Shown: positions 10,217 through 23,130, counted from the stretch's first letter. The stretch: 64,000 nucleotides of DNA from Iris pallida (GCA_029216955.1 JANAVB010044017.1:8053041-8117040), one strand, 5' to 3'. Numbers and translations: made by a program. The notes: generated from the sequence alone by a model not told the origin.

Positions 10217-13200
10217 TGTAACTCCACTTTTTCCATTTTAGTAGAATTTAAATTTTTAATAATAATATTTCATTTTCTTTTTCCTATAAATATATGCTTT
10301 ATGAATATTTTGGAGGGAAAGAATTTGGAGCGGGAATATTTTTTAATTTTCAAAAGTTGGTTACAACTAATTTGGGTGGTCCCCACTCATATTTGAAATG
10401 TTATAACTAATTTTCCTGAAATACTGCAATTTATCAAAAGGCAGAGGGGTTTCTTGCATTAATATTATTGAGTGGAGGACTAATACGTAATTTATGAAAA
10501 GGGGGTGGGGATTAGTACAAAAGTACCAATGGTGGAGGGACCATTTTGTATATATGCACTTTATGTACTGAGGAGAGAGAGAGGGACTCAGTTGTTGTTT
10601 TTTCGAGCTCTTTTCCCCATTCGTTTTCCTCGGCTGAATCAGCAGGCGGTGGCGACCAACTCAGGCGGCGGCGACCAGCTCCGACGGCGGCGATCAGCTT
10701 GGGCGGCGACGATCAACTCAGGCAGTGGCCGTGGCATACAACCCGTCGCCGGAGCGCTTCCTCTCCGGTGAACTCGACCACTGTGAGCTCAGTAACGGCG
10801 AGCTGAGGATGTCAGCACGACGAGTTCCTCTCGACGACTCCGAAGTAGCGACGACGACCACGAGGCTTCATCGACAGCACTTCTTCGTCTCTCCTGCGAT
10901 CGTCGACTTTTTTCCGGTGGCGATCCGCTCCCAACGACTAGGCCGATCGTTCCTACGGCGGCGTTCTTTCATCTCCACCGCCAAGTCCAACGGGGTTCGC
11001 CATCGACGGTTTAGCTCGGAGTTGATCTGTTCGTCCTGAGCCTGTCGACTCATTTTCGACGAACCTCTACGACATGTGAGTTTCCATTCGAATGAATATT
11101 TAGATCTGGGACAATTTAATTGTGTTCTTAATGATTCTTGTTGATTTCTGTAAATTCTTTGATACCTGTGTCTGAATTCGTCCGACATCTACTAATCTTC
11201 CCGTGCTCTAAAATTATTTGTTAGATTGTCTCAATAGAGATATGATTTACTGCTGGACACTCGGGGAATCGTATCCGACACTTGGGAGTCGTATACGCGC
11301 TCCAAATCGGACTAATTCTCAGGTAACGTTCTAATTTTCATATTGTCAAGTAATGTATCTTTTTGATCCTAGCTGATAAGGGCGTTGGACAGGACCGGAT
11401 CTGAGTATTGTGTTCGTGTCCAGTGTGGACCTGTGTCCAAGTTGAGTTGTGTTCCGTGTACGTGTCGGTGCTATTCGTGTCCAATTGAATTGTGTCCAGC
11501 TTTGGTTCGACCATCTTTGTGTGTGTCCAATTTGGAAATGGCGGGAAGGGATTTGAACCAGGAAGTCGAAACAGTAAAAATTTCCTCGTGTGTGTTTTAT
11601 TAGTTAGCTTTGTGTAAATAATTATTGCAATAGAGTTGTATATAATTTATTTCAATGCTGTTGCAAATGTTTATAGCAGTATTCATTTTTAGGGTGGAAA
11701 TTGAGGGGCTGCCAATTGATGAATTATACTTTGATTTCCTGTACAATTATTATTTTAAGATTTTGACTTTAGAATTTGTGATTAATGAGTTGTGTATTAG
11801 AAATTTTGAATAAATCTTTTATGTATGAGTTGCTAAATTTTGAATAAATCAGTTATGTTTATCTAATATATGAAAAGTTGTGGACCATCAACCAGTAGAG
11901 GGTTTGGGCTATTTAGCTCTTAGTGAAGTAGCAAACTACTGAATTGCTTGGGAAAGTTGTACCTAATTTTGTGGTGGTTGAAGTACTGCATGTTTATTAA
12001 AACATAATTTGATGTTGGTATGTTCTTGTTACGTCATATTGGTAAGTTTACAGTTTTGTTCGACCATTTGATTTAAGGGAAGGACTTGGGGTGTCCTTAT
12101 GCTGGTAGGAAGGGAGTAGTAGCAGTTGGGATTTTTTTTTTTACAGATTATGGAGAAGTGCTGAGTTATCAAGATTGGATAATTTCGTTCATCTTTTGTA
12201 GTAGCTGCTATGGGGATTGGTCAAAGCTTAGAATATGATAGGGATTCTAGCATTGGGCCAATATAGTAGGGCTGAACAACTTTTATATAGTAAGTTTCAC
12301 TACTAACTACTAAATATCTTCCTAAGAAACACTTTAGTAAAACTATTTTTAGTGTTATTATTGGTTATAAAACAAGTTCCATATAGTGATTCCTATTAAT
12401 TAATTGATAGGAATTTTCTATATTTGTAATCAGTAAAATTTTATATGGTTAAATAATATTTGCTCGACATCATTTGTGAGCTACTTTGATTTCATAGGTT
12501 TTGACCAATGGAGTATCATTATCAATTCTATATTAGTAAACTGAATTATTTTGCAAGGAATAATTAATCCATTTATTATAATTGAGTTAATTTCTACAAA
12601 CCCTTAGAGTGTAGTAATTACCTTGTACAGAAATTAACCCACTTGTACCCATTACTCAGGAGGACAGATCCTTTCCTACCCTTGATCACCCGGAGCAAGG
12701 CAAGTACTTTTATACGGTTTTGTGCATTTATATTCTTGTACTCCTTCTTGTGGCACGTCATGGCACGATATCATGTACTCCTGTACTCCTGTACTCTTGT
12801 TCTTGTACTTATTAGTGTTGGGTGGGGAAATACACTAGCCATGTGACCAATCCCAGTTACTATATTCATGTGCCTAGCTTAGGCCTCGCATCGTGCACGC
12901 GGGCCCTAAGTCGTACCATATTCATGTACTCCTGTGCATGTTCTCACACCAGCCGGTCACATGGACTAGATGTATTTCAAATATTATGCACTTATCATTT
13001 CTGGTACCGCAGGATTATAGTTTCATTCCTGTACATTATATTTCCTGTACTTTATAGTTTTATGTACTTTACATTCATGTACTATAGCTCCTGTACTCAT
13101 TTTCTGTGCTACTTTTCTGTACCTTCTTGTTCATTCCTGTATTTCATTTTCTTGTACCCCTGTACTCTGTTCATATCATGTTCATGTTTTATTACCTAGA

Positions 13201-13600
13201 ACTGTGCTTAGCTCCGCTCCTGATTGGATAAGTTGCCGGTATGCTTGCAGGATATCATTCTACCATATTGGCCAGAGCCCGGGACATTAGCTGAGCAGGA
13301 TGGAGACATGACTTAGCTTGATGTTTCAGGTTTAGACTGTTAGCTTTACTCTTAGATATTGTTTTAGAATTCATAGTACATTTCATTCTTGATGACTCGT
13401 ACATTTATATACATAGAATTGTGGATTATGGTGATCATTCTGGGATACGTTTTTAGATGATATGATTATATGCATTTATGATTATCTGGTTAGATTTTCG
13501 TAGTTTGGTACAGCTTACTTCGTCGTGTCTAACGACGAAGGCTGGACGTGTCCGACTCGTGTCCGACTCGTGTCCGATTATTCGGGAGCGGGTCGTGACA
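10217..13600 (+). repeat. 3' LTR (3384 bp) of the non-autonomous chromovirus relative
   Basis: Near-identical to 2801-6174. It ends with the canonical GTGACA directly before the GTAAT target duplication. It differs by a shorter GA tract, a short duplication of CGACTCGTGTC near the end (13551-13575) and scattered substitutions. The GTGAGT donor-like site is at 11076, the acceptor-like TTGCAG at 13245-13250 and the hairpin at 13518-13540. Confidence 0.88.
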
Positions 13601-13605
13601 GTAAT

Positions 13606-15020
13606 GCCATAAATAAAGAATAATCAAGCTCTTTAAAACTCATACCATATCATGAAAATATATTCTTAGACAACTTCTAATTACTTAGTATGTACTTTCA
13701 CTTGAAGATAGAGTAAACTAAATTGGTAGACGCTCACAGGAATAAATACTCAACTCTCATCGGTTTGAAGGGTAAGTGTTCCGCTCAAATTCATTCCAAA
13801 AGAAATGATCTACCATAAGCTTGCATATCTTCTCATTCTCTACCACTTGGATCACATGCATAACAAAAAACATAAGGACTTTTTATGGGTTGTAGCAGGG
13901 CTTAGGATTAAGGTAGGATATATTTGGGAATTTAGCTAACAAGCCATCAAAACTAGTGGAGCAAAAATGATTGAACTAAAGTGCATAATGTATAAAACAT
14001 GTAAATACAATCACCCCATTCAGCAACTTCTTCAATTTGACTTCAAAGCATTTAACATACCTTTTTATTGGAATTTTTGGAAGAATTATGAATATCAAAA
14101 GTAATTTCCTCTATCACTTTTTTTTCTTCATTACTTCTTCTTTCCATTTTTTTTTTCTTTTTTTCTTTTTTTATTTTTTTCCTGAATCATGATGGAACAC
14201 AAGAATTTGAGAATGAAAATATGTAGCCAAACTAGAAATTTAGATACCCCACATTTATTTCTTATACACCCATACATATCATAATGCTCCACTAGCTTTT
14301 TGACTTGGGTAAAGAATTTTTTTCTGGTTAAAGCTTGTAATGTGGGTTCACAAAAATAAAAGCAATAAGGCTCAAAGGGGTTCAACCAAAGGAAAAATAA
14401 TTTCAGGGTAGGCTATTTGGCTTAAGTAGATAAAAAATAGCCATAATCTTGTTTATGTATGCATGTGCTGATGTGACCTCGAAGAGAATCTAAGCAAGTT
14501 CTAGAGAAACAAGTCCATGGAAGAATATCTCTCATTAAAGAAAATAGTGAGACTGATTTTTCAGTCTAATTGATCAAAACCTCACTGGATTTTGTCTACC
14601 AAATTTATTTACTACCATTCTCAAGGAAAATAATTATACTAATTAATTCTAAGTTAAAAAGAGTATTTATTCAATCATGTTATGAATTTTTTAAACTTAG
14701 TTAAATCATCCTCATGACATACACAACCAAACAATATTGAAAACCACAAAAAAAAATTGAATTAAAAAAACTAAAATTTTATTGAAAACCAAAAAAAACT
14801 TATTTAAAAAAACTGCTTAAAATAATTTAAATCCTTCCCAACCCTTAAACTGACATTGTCCCCAATGTAAGGCTAAATGCAAAAAAAAAAAGCAAAAATA
14901 AATAAAAATGCAAGAATAAGAACAAACTCCCCTTGGGTTGCCTAAGTTTATTGTCATGGATGTGTCCTCCTTCAATTAGGATAAGTTGGATCCTCAAGGT
15001 TTAATTCATCCACATTCTCC
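13606..15020 (-). other. Non-coding 3' internal region of the Athila/Tat-type element
   Basis: AT-rich DNA between the integrase end (about 15030) and the nested insertion. In Athila elements an extra open frame may lie here, but I see only short minus-strand stretches (for example 14131-14385, 84 codons, no recognised domain) and homopolymer-rich runs at 14115-14180 and 14745-14900. Confidence 0.5.
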
Positions 15021-15029
15021 ACTTTGAAA

Positions 15030-16350
15030 CCTTAATAGAAAAGCTTGAGCCTTTGGCCATTTACCTTGAATACTTTAGACGTTGCTAAACTTTGAATTTC
15101 AACTGCACCATGATTAAAAACATTAGTAACAACAAAAGGTCTAATCCAATGAGAACGCAATTTATCCGAAAATAGACGAAGTCGTGACTGGTATAAAAGG
15201 ACTTTTTGACCAACTTGAAACTCCTTCCTGGAGATCATCTTGTCATGAAAAGCCTTCGGGTTTTTTTTTGTAAATTCGAGCATTCTCATAGGCGTTATTG
15301 CGAATTTCCTACAGCTCTTGTAGTTGTAACTTCCTATGTTCGCTATTTTCATATGCCTTCATATTTAGACTCTTGATAGCCCAATAAGCCTTGTGTTCTA
15401 ACTCAACAGGAAGATGGCATGATTTTCCAAACACCAACCGGTATGGTGACATACCGATAGGCGTCTTGTAAGCAGTTCTAACGCCCACAAAGCATCATCC
15501 AAGCGCAAAATCCAATCTTTTCTACTCGGATTGACGGTCTTTCCAATGATGGACTTGATCTCTCTATTTAATACCTTCGCTTGCCCACTCATTTATGGAT
15601 GGTAGGCAGTTGACACCTTGTGGGTCACATGCTACGTTCTCAGCAAAGTCTCGACGGTTCGATTGCAAAAGTGAGTACCTCGATCACTTATTAAGGCTTT
15701 CGGAATCTCAAACTTGGAGAATATGTTGGACTTGATAAAAACTGAATCAACTTTAGAATCATTAGTCCTGGTAGCTTCAGCTTCTACCCACTTTGATACA
15801 TTATCAACAGCAAGCAAAATATAAACATAACTAAAAGATACAAGGAACGGTCCCATAAAATCGATGCCCCAAACATAAAAAAATTTACAAAATATATAGG
15901 ATTTTGTGGCATTTCATTCCTTTGAGATATATTATCTTTCTTTTGGCAATTATTGCATATTTTACAAAAAGAATATGAATCACGAAATAAAGATGGCCAA
16001 TAGAAACCACATACTAATACTTTTCTTACCGTCCTCTTAGCTCCAAAATGTCCTCCACATGCATAAGAATGACAAAAGGTGAGAATTGAAATAATATTAT
16101 TTTTATGTACGCATCTTCTTATTATTTGATTGGCACAATGCTTCCACAGGTATGGGTCATCCCACGCATAGTATTTGGCATCACATTTAAGCTTATCTCT
16201 TTGAGCCTTTGACAAACTAGGAGGAAACATATTAGTAACCAAATAATTTATGATATTTGCATACCAGGATAATGTCACAATTGCAGTAAACAGTTGCTCA
16301 TCAGGAAACGTTTCTTGCAGATGAAGTTCATCCTCCACATGAACTAAATG
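15030..16350 (-). pseudogene. pol: Gypsy integrase (Athila/Tat type), broken
   Basis: Read on the minus strand, 15784-16338 (184 codons) holds the N-terminal HHCC zinc region (HSYACGGHFGAKRTV..., then CKICNNCQK). The core follows, with GPFLVSFSYVYILLAVDNVS and ISDRGTHFCN around 15660-15860, which carry expected catalytic-site neighbourhoods. The C-terminal part is 15032-15592. Frame changes near 15600, 15850 and 15390 split what should be one protein. Integrase would insert the cDNA into the genome; this copy cannot make it intact. Confidence 0.8.
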
Positions 16351-17530
16351 ACTTAAATGATCTGCAATATGATTTTATGTCCCTCTTTTGTCTTTGATCT
16401 CTAAATCAAATTCACTCAAGAGAAGTAGCCATCGGATTAACCTTCGTTTTGTATCTTTCTTCGTCATCAAATAATGAAGAGCTGCGTGATCAGAATAGAC
16501 TATAATTTTAGTACCAAGCAAATAAGATTGAAATTTTTCTAAAGCAAAAAACAACATCTAAAATTTCTTTTTCAATAGTAGAGTAATTTCTCTGAGCATC
16601 ATTCAAAGTACTTGAAGCATAATAAATTGTGTGAGATGCTCTTCCAATCCTTTGACCCAATACAGCACCGACTGCATAATCACTTGCATCACACATTATC
16701 TCGAAAGGTACGTTCCAGTCAGGGGGCTAGATAACTAGGGTAGAAGTCAATATTTTCTTTAGTGTGCCAAATGCATTTTTACATGCCTCATCGAATTCAA
16801 ATGCCATATCCTTTTGTAGCAACTTGCATAAGGGTAATGCTATTTTGGAGAAGTCTTTGATGAATCTTCGATAAAAACTTACATGTCCAAAAAAGAACGA
16901 ACTTTCCGCACACTAGTGGGATAAGGTAAAGATTGAATAATATCAATTTTAGCTTTATCTACCTCAATTCCCTTAGATGAAACAATATGACCCAAAACTT
17001 TACCTTGTTCAACCATAAAATGACATTTTTCTAAGTTTAAAACAAGATTAGTTTCTACACATCTTTGGAGAATAAGTGTAAGGTTATGCAAGCATTTATC
17101 AAAAAATTCTCCATAAACTGTGAAATCGTCCATAATACTTCTATAATATGCTCAACATAGTCTGAAAAATGCTAACCATACACCTTTGGAAAGTAGTGGG
17201 GGCATCGCAAAGACCAAATGGCATGTGGCAATATGAAAAAGTTCTAAACGGACATGTAAAAGTTGTCTTTTTTATCCTCTAGAGCAATTGAAATTTGAAA
17301 ATAATCTGAATAACCATCAAAAAAATAATAGTAAGTATGACCAGCTAACCTTTCAAGCATTTGATCAATAAAAGGTAATAGAAAGTGGTATTTACGAGTT
17401 TCAGCATTTAATTTACTATAATCTATACAAACCTGCCATCCATTCTGGACACAGGTGGGAACTAGCTCATCGTTTTGATTCTTTATGACATTTATCTCGA
17501 TCTTTTTAGGAACCGCTTGCACCGAACTAA
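16351..17530 (-). pseudogene. pol: Gypsy reverse transcriptase and RNase H, broken
   Basis: The minus-strand RT begins near 17522 with a fingers region containing GWQVCIDYSKLNAETRKYHF and FFDGYSDYFQISIA (17244-17522). It continues after lesions with the catalytic MDDFTVYGEF box at about 17110-17133 and the LGHIVSSKGIEVD segment to 16879. RNase H follows at 16375-16696 with [25 protein letters not shown] and [11 protein letters not shown], which supply the usual D, E and D. Stops near 17240, 17150 and 16878 and a frame change near 16540 make it non-functional. Order RT, RNase H, integrase is that of Ty3/gypsy. Confidence 0.85.
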
Positions 17531-18500
17531 CCTACTGGCTATCCGAAATAGGATAGGCCACTCCAACTTCAAGAAGTTTTAGGATCTTCTTTTTTACTAC
17601 CTCCATTATGGGTGGATTTAATCTTCTTTGCGGTTGCCGAGATGGTTTTGCTCCTTCATCAAGTAAGATGTGATGCATGCATGTAGACAGACTAATTCCT
17701 TTTATATCCACAATTGTCTAACCGATAACCGTCTTGTGCTCCTTAAGGACATGTGCCAGTTTTTCTTCTTGTGTTGCACTAAGTTTATTAGAAATGGTCA
17801 CTGGTAATGTTCCTCCATCTCCAAGGAACACATACTTGAGGTGACTAGGAAGAGGCTTCAAGTCTGGAGTAGGGGCCTAACAAATAGAGGGTAAAGGCTT
17901 CTTGTTAGAAATTGATAAAAAAAATAGAAGAAAAGTTACCTGACGGTTGTATTTTTAGGAAATCATTCAATGCTGCAACAGTTTCCTGCAAATCATTACT
18001 CAGAGCTAACTCCTTATGGTCTTTTTCAAGATGCTCACTAATGGCAACTTCCAGTCCATCTTTGCCATTAAGTTCAAAAACATCATGTGCTAAAGAATCA
18101 ACCACATCAATAGAATAAACAGTATTATCATTATCAGGATATTTCATGGCATCATAAATATTAAATTTAACAATTTTACCATCAATTCCAAGGTAAGTAT
18201 GCCACTATGCACATCAATCTTAGTCTTGAATGTCTTTAAAAATGGTCTTCCCTACAAAATAGGAGCAGTTTGGTCACCATTTTCCATATCAAGCACATAA
18301 AAATCAGCAGAAAAAATCAAATCATCAATTTGTACAAGAACATCCTCAATTAATCCCTTAGGATAGGCATTAGAACTATCAGCCAATTGAATTACAACAC
18401 CAGTTTTATTCAGAGGTCCAAGATTTAAGGATTCATATATAGAGTATGGCATGACATTGATAGAAGCTCATAAATCTAACGTGGCTTTCTCATATTTATT
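17531..18500 (-). pseudogene. pol: Gypsy aspartic protease region, broken
   Basis: The minus strand at 18252-18510 reads through the protease neighbourhood ASINVMPYSIYESLNLG and VLVQIDDLIFSADFYVLDM. The active site should be D-L-G-A-S, but the Gly codon at 18468-18470 is TGA, so the frame stops inside the active site. Downstream, 17905-18147 continues the linker towards RT (MKYPDNDNTVYSIDVVDSL) and ends in stops. The rest down to 17531 is decayed linker. Confidence 0.75.
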
Positions 18501-20220
18501 GTTACCAATCTAACAAGAGATAGTAAATATTCCTGGATCTTTGCATTTCGTAAGGAGTTTTATTTGAATTACTACTGAAACACTCTCCCCTACTTTCACT
18601 TTCTCATATCCTTTAAGTTTTTGTTTCCTTTTTATTGTACACAATTCTTTTAAAAATTTATCATAACGAGGTACTTGTTTGATAGCATCTAAAAGTGGAA
18701 TATTTGCCTCACATTTATGAAAAGTCTTATATAACTCATTATTCTGTTCAATTTTCCTAGATTCTGCTAAAGCTTGAGGAAAAGGAGGTACAGGCTTATA
18801 ATCAGAAAGAGGTGGAAACTTATAATTGGATACTTCATCATCATTGGAGAAGTTCATGTCTGCAACGGTTGTTTTCTCTTTCTCTTATTTTGACGATATA
18901 GGTGCTTCTTTTACTTGAATGTCAACCTCTTTACCACTTCTCAAAACGATTGCACTTGCATTTTCTTCTGGATTTACTATCGTTTGAGATGGTAACTACC
19001 CTGAACTTTGTGTCTCTAGCTTATTAATTATTGTAGCCATTTGGCTTATTTGATTGTCCAAGCTTTGAATATTAGCCCTTGTCTCCTGTTGAAATTGTAA
19101 AATATTAGTGGCAAGAGACAAAATAATTTCTTCTAAAGACATACCAGAGTTAGAAGTTTGGCTTAGTTATTGTTTAGGGGGATATGGCTGCTTGTACTGT
19201 TGGTAACTTGGCCAATTTTGATTGACGAGCTGATTTGATTGTGGATTTCCATATTTAAAATTGGGATGATCTTTCCATCTTGGATTGTATGTGTTTGAGT
19301 AGGGATCATACTTTCTTTGTGGTTGTCTAGGAAAACCACCTACCACGTTCACTTGCTCATTGGGCTCCTCTTGAAAAGTTGGGCACATGTTAGTTGGATG
19401 CCCCGCTATTGAACAAATCGTACAAGCCTTCGCCGTTTGTATGTTATCTACAGCAATTTGACGAAAAGAGAAGTTAAACTAGGCAATTTGTTGTTCTACG
19501 GAAGAAATATTTACCTCGTTGGTGTGTCTAGATGGAAGATCTAGCCTAGTTCCAAATTGTTGAGAATTAGCCGCCATATTTGTAATTAAATTTCTTGTAG
19601 CCTCAAGAGTTTTATCTACCAAAGAACCTCCACTAGCAGCATCTATCATGCTTCTATCATTTGATAGAAGGCCTTCGTAGAAGTATTAAAAAAGTAGCTG
19701 CTCACTAATTTGATGATGGGGGCAGCTTCCACATAATTTTTTGAAATGTTTCCAATACTCATGGAGAGACTCTGTATTGTGTTGCCTTACCTCATAAATT
19801 TTTTTTTCGGATATTGGCCGCCCTTGAAGCTGGAATGTACTTTTCTACGAACAATCTTTTCATCTCGTTCCATGTGACAATACTTCCGGAGGGTAGGTAG
19901 TAGAGCCAATCCTTAGCCTAATCCTTTAAGGAAAATGGAAACGCTCTTAATTTGATTTGCTCTTCAGTCACCCCCGTCGGCTTCGTACTTGTGCATACCA
20001 CATGAAGCTCCTTTAGATGCTTGTGAGGGTCTTCACCTGCAAGACCATGAAAAAGTTGAAAATTAATGTATAAGTCCATATTTTAATTCAAAAGTAGTAG
20101 TAACATCTAAAGTCGAAAACGTTATGCATAAAGGGTGTTGGTTCAAATCAGGGGCAGCGAGTTCTTTCAAAGTTCTAGTTTCAGCCATGACTCCTTCTTC
20201 GAGATTAGAATTGCAAGAAA
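18501..20220 (-). pseudogene. gag: Gypsy gag (Athila/Tat type), broken
   Basis: Minus-strand text around 19600-20040 matches the retrotransposon gag capsid region: DPHKHLKELHVVC, then AKDWLYYLPSGSIVTW, then ISEQLLF and RSMIDAASGGSLVDKT. A zinc knuckle CTICSIAGHPTNMC (CX2CX4HX4C) lies at about 19390-19430, just before the open stretch 19167-19388 with the diagnostic NTYNPRWKDHPNFKYG. A further Pro/Glu-rich stretch (18510-18857) leads to protease. Several in-frame stops (for example after FSLKD and QLLF) show decay. Gag would form the particle and bind RNA. Confidence 0.82.
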
Positions 20221-20503
20221 ATATGAAATCCGGAGTGAGGTTGTTCTCGTTAGAGTCTCTTTGAGTTTCCTTCCTTAACCTATGTAGAGTTCTTTCTATT
20301 TCTGGATCGCTCTAAAAATCACCTTGATTAGAAGATCGAGTCACAACCATAAACAATAAAGAACAATATGAAAAGTAATTAAAAAAAATATGAGAATGAT
20401 AACTAATGATTTTTTTCCTTTCCTTTTTTATAAATGAATAAAAATATATTGAATTATAATAAAAAAATAAAGATCACAAAAAGCACAAAAATTAACTAAG
20501 ATT

Positions 20504-20523
20504 ACTTCCCGACAACGGTGCCA
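20504..20523 (-). other. Primer-binding site, tRNA-Asp-like
   Basis: On the minus strand TGGCACCGTTGTCGGGAAGT begins 5 bp inside the LTR. It matches the complement of the plant tRNA-Asp 3' end (TGGCGCCGTTGCCGGGGA type) with differences that are mainly C-to-T or G-to-A, as expected from decay at methylated CG sites. Athila/Tat elements commonly use this primer. Confidence 0.75.
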
Positions 20524-20528
20524 AAATT

Positions 20529-21434
20529 TGGTGTGTTGTCGTATGCACCCAAAAATAAAACCTTTATTCTTAAAATTATTTGTAGAAGTGAGAATAAGGA
20601 TCGATCCCACGAAGAGCAATTAGTGTACTTTTATGCAATGTGAACAAGGACGGGGTGGTCTTGAATATGGTAATAGAAAATTTAAGAAGAGCTAAAAACA
20701 ATTAAAGTATTAAAATAAATCAAAGAAACAAATATTGGCCTCAGTGAACATTCACCATTGGAATCTTAAAATTGATCATCGATGCAAGCATAAATTAAAT
20801 CATACTTTGAATATTTACTGTTAGAAGTATCTTTCTATCTCTATTAGGCTTATTTAATTAGATACAAGCTACCTAATTAACTTTAATTACTAAATAATCT
20901 AAGACAAGCGCTAAAGATTTAATCTATCAATTTTTTAAAGAAGAAAGAGATCGATAAAGCAAAACAACACAAGTACAAGCGGTTGCATTTAATTTTGTCA
21001 AATGTTTTCTCCTGAGATTTAATAAAACAAAGCAGTTCAGTAAAACTTAGTTGCTTCACAAATTAGAAACATCAAACAATTACGGATTTGATATCTAATT
21101 TAGCGGTAAGTCAAAATGAATAATAAACTAGTAGGCCTCCAAGTAATTAAACAAAAAAATTATAAAAGTTGGCATAGAAAAACATTCAATATTCAAAGTA
21201 TAAATCAAACATATAAAAACAATTTAGATCTCACAAGTTTATTGATTCCAAGGCTTTTGTACACTTCGACCAACAGGACTTATAGCCGCACATGTTCATC
21301 AAAACTTCAAAAGAGAAGTTGGAGAAGAAGAAAAAGAGTTGTGTGTTGTCTATTCTTCTCATGATTTCTACCCCTTCTATACACCCTAAATTAGTTGTTT
21401 TCAGCCCACAATATCTCCCAAAATATCCTCTAAA
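20529..21434 (-). repeat. 5' LTR of the Athila/Tat-type gypsy, truncated
   Basis: Matches 1402-2310. Homology stops at ATCCTCTAAA (21425-21434), so the outer ~400 bp, corresponding to 2311-2719, are missing and copia gag sequence follows directly. On the minus strand this LTR should supply the promoter, which lay in or near the lost part. Confidence 0.8.
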
Positions 21435-23073
21435 TTAGTGCTCTTCGTTTCTGTGTTGACGTGCTTTTTGTGTGTCTTCCTTGGAAACTTGTATGTGAAA
21501 GCATATTTGTGAGGAATGTGTTATTTTTGTGCATTCTTTGGTTTAGTCCTTTTTGGTATATGCATCATGTTAGGACTAACCCTAGGTCATGTAACAGAAA
21601 TGACCTGTTTTCCTAATTTTATCTCTAACTTTTTAGAGATGGCACAAGTCTCTTTGAATTTAGCAGTCATAACCGTGAGTCTTTACCTAGTGACTAGGTA
21701 TATCTTCTTCTCTATTTCATAAAGTTCTTACACCTTGATAGTCTCTTTCTTTTTGTTCTATTATATGGATAGCCTCATGATAGTCCAATCTGATCTTCAC
21801 TATCTCTTCCGTGTTACCGGTAGTAGATGTCTCTTTGATATCTTCTAGTATATTAGACAATCTAGCTACTTCGGTTGTGTATGCCTTAATCTATTTGCGA
21901 GATTGCTTATACTTGTCCAACACATTTATGTGCTTTTCAAGTAGTTCGCTAAAGGCATTTTCTAACTCATCGGGAGTAAAATCATCATAGAGAAGGTTCT
22001 TGGATACCTTTTCGTATACAATTAGACAGGCATTTGCACTGCTGTTGGGTCTGTCCTCCTTCTCTGATTCACTGGTCTCACTTTTGTACCAGATGCTGCT
22101 GCTAGCGTACTTTCGACCAGTTGTAGCTTTTCTGTTCGATCTCAATCGGTCGTATGGACTGCTTTTCTTCGTTAGTGGACAGTCTTTTTTCATATACCCT
22201 GACTTATTACACCCAAAGCAGATCATTTTTTATTGCTTTTGTGGATGTCTTTCTTCTTTCCGTTTGATCTCTCAAACATTAAGAATTTTCTGAAGTTTTT
22301 GACCAGCAGGGCCTATTCATCACCATTGGAATCTTCTTCGTCAGAATCATTGTATGACACGCTTTTGGCTTGAGCTTTAAAGGCAATTGATTTTTCTTTT
22401 GGAGTTGCCTCCGCAAAGTCTTGTAGGTCCAACTCATGGGTCATGAGCTTTTCCATTAGTGTCTCCAATATCATCGTGGTGAGGTCGTTTCTTTCTATGG
22501 TTGTGGTGGCCTTTGGGTTTCAGTTCTTTGTTAGAGCCTGTAGTACTTTTTTGAACTTCTCTTGATTGCTGTAATCCTTACCAAGAGATTGTAAAGGATT
22601 AGTAATATCAAGAAAACGAGTAAACATTTATGTAATTGACTCACCGGGTTTCATCTTGAAGGACTTGTATTCTTGTGTCAATCTACTGATTTTGGATTCT
22701 TTCACTTAGGAAGTTCCTTCATAAGTTACCTCAAGTAGTCTCCAAATTTTATTAGATGTCGTACAAGTGGATACATGATTAAACTCAATTTTGTCAATTG
22801 CACAAAATAGTGCATTGATGGCTCATGCATCTAGACTAGTATCTTTTCATGCTCAGTGTATTTGTCATGGGGTTTGTCTACTACAATACCATCAATCACT
22901 GTTCTAGGAGGTTTCTTGTAACCATCTATAACTATTGACCAAAGATCGAAGTCTAGTGACTTTAGAAAGAAACTCATCCGTGTTTTTTAATAGGTATAAT
23001 TTATTCCATCAAATAGTGGAGATCTATTTATGGATTGCCCTTCACCATTGAATATAGATTTAAAGCCTGCCAT
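21435..23073 (-). pseudogene. gag: copia gag (UBN2-type capsid plus zinc knuckle), broken
   Basis: The minus-strand start is MAGFKSIFNGEGQSINRSPL at 23073, about 45 nt downstream of the PBS. The UBN2-type region follows (KIWRLLEVTYEGT, KISRLTQEYKSFKMKPGESI, MILETLMEKLMTHELDLQDF). Next come an acidic linker, a zinc knuckle CFGCNKSGYMKKDC near 22180-22220 (Tyr replaces the usual His, so CX2CX4YX4C) and a Ser/Glu-rich then coiled-coil tail down to 21435. Stops occur near 22960, 22840, 22710 and 22310. The tail duplicates 981-1401. The boundary at 21435 abuts a truncated gypsy LTR. Confidence 0.8.
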
Positions 23074-23116
23074 AACTATATATACTCTCTAGATGGTTAT
23101 GTATACGTATAACCTA

Positions 23117-23128
23117 GCTCTGATACCA
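23117..23128 (-). other. copia primer-binding site (tRNA-iMet)
   Basis: GCTCTGATACCA on the plus strand is TGGTATCAGAGC on the minus strand, a perfect plant tRNA-iMet complement, 2 bp inside the LTR that starts at 23131. Confidence 0.85.
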
Positions 23129-23130
23129 AT

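Larger units (their letters stand above)
2801..13600 (+). mobile_element. Non-autonomous chromovirus-related gypsy element with 3.4-kb LTRs
   Basis: A complete 10.8-kb insertion flanked by an exact 5-bp target duplication GTAAT (2796-2800 and 13601-13605). LTRs are 2801-6174 and 10217-13600, starting TGTAACTCC and ending GTGATA or GTGACA, and differ by only a few per cent. The 4.0-kb internal region keeps a gag zinc-knuckle remnant (6480-7240) and the integrase C-terminus with a chromodomain-like tail (9600-10071). Protease, RT, RNase H and the integrase core are absent and replaced by about 2.3 kb of T-rich degenerate repeats. It must have moved using another element's enzymes. The host sequence is the internal region of the minus-strand Athila/Tat-type element. 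Confidence 0.9.
1402..21434 (-). mobile_element. Athila/Tat-type Ty3/gypsy retrotransposon, split by a nested element
   Basis: Minus-strand LTR retrotransposon whose parts are the 3' LTR (1402-2719), polypurine tract, about 7 kb of internal DNA interrupted at 2801-13600, PBS (20504-20523) and 5' LTR (20529-21434, truncated). Coding order on the minus strand is gag, protease, RT, RNase H, integrase. Lineage is inferred from gag text such as NTYNPRWKDHPNFKYG, the protease neighbourhood (INVMPYSIYESLNLGPL) and the tRNA-Asp-like PBS, all typical of the Ogre/Tat/Athila branch. All coding blocks carry stops or frameshifts. The 5' LTR lacks its outer ~400 bp, and copia sequence flanks both sides. 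Confidence 0.85.

Noticed and set aside
10505..11188. Overlapping 80-106 codon open stretches on both strands
   Set aside because: Open frames in the GC-rich GGCGGCGAC part of the LTR in several frames at once; composition effect.
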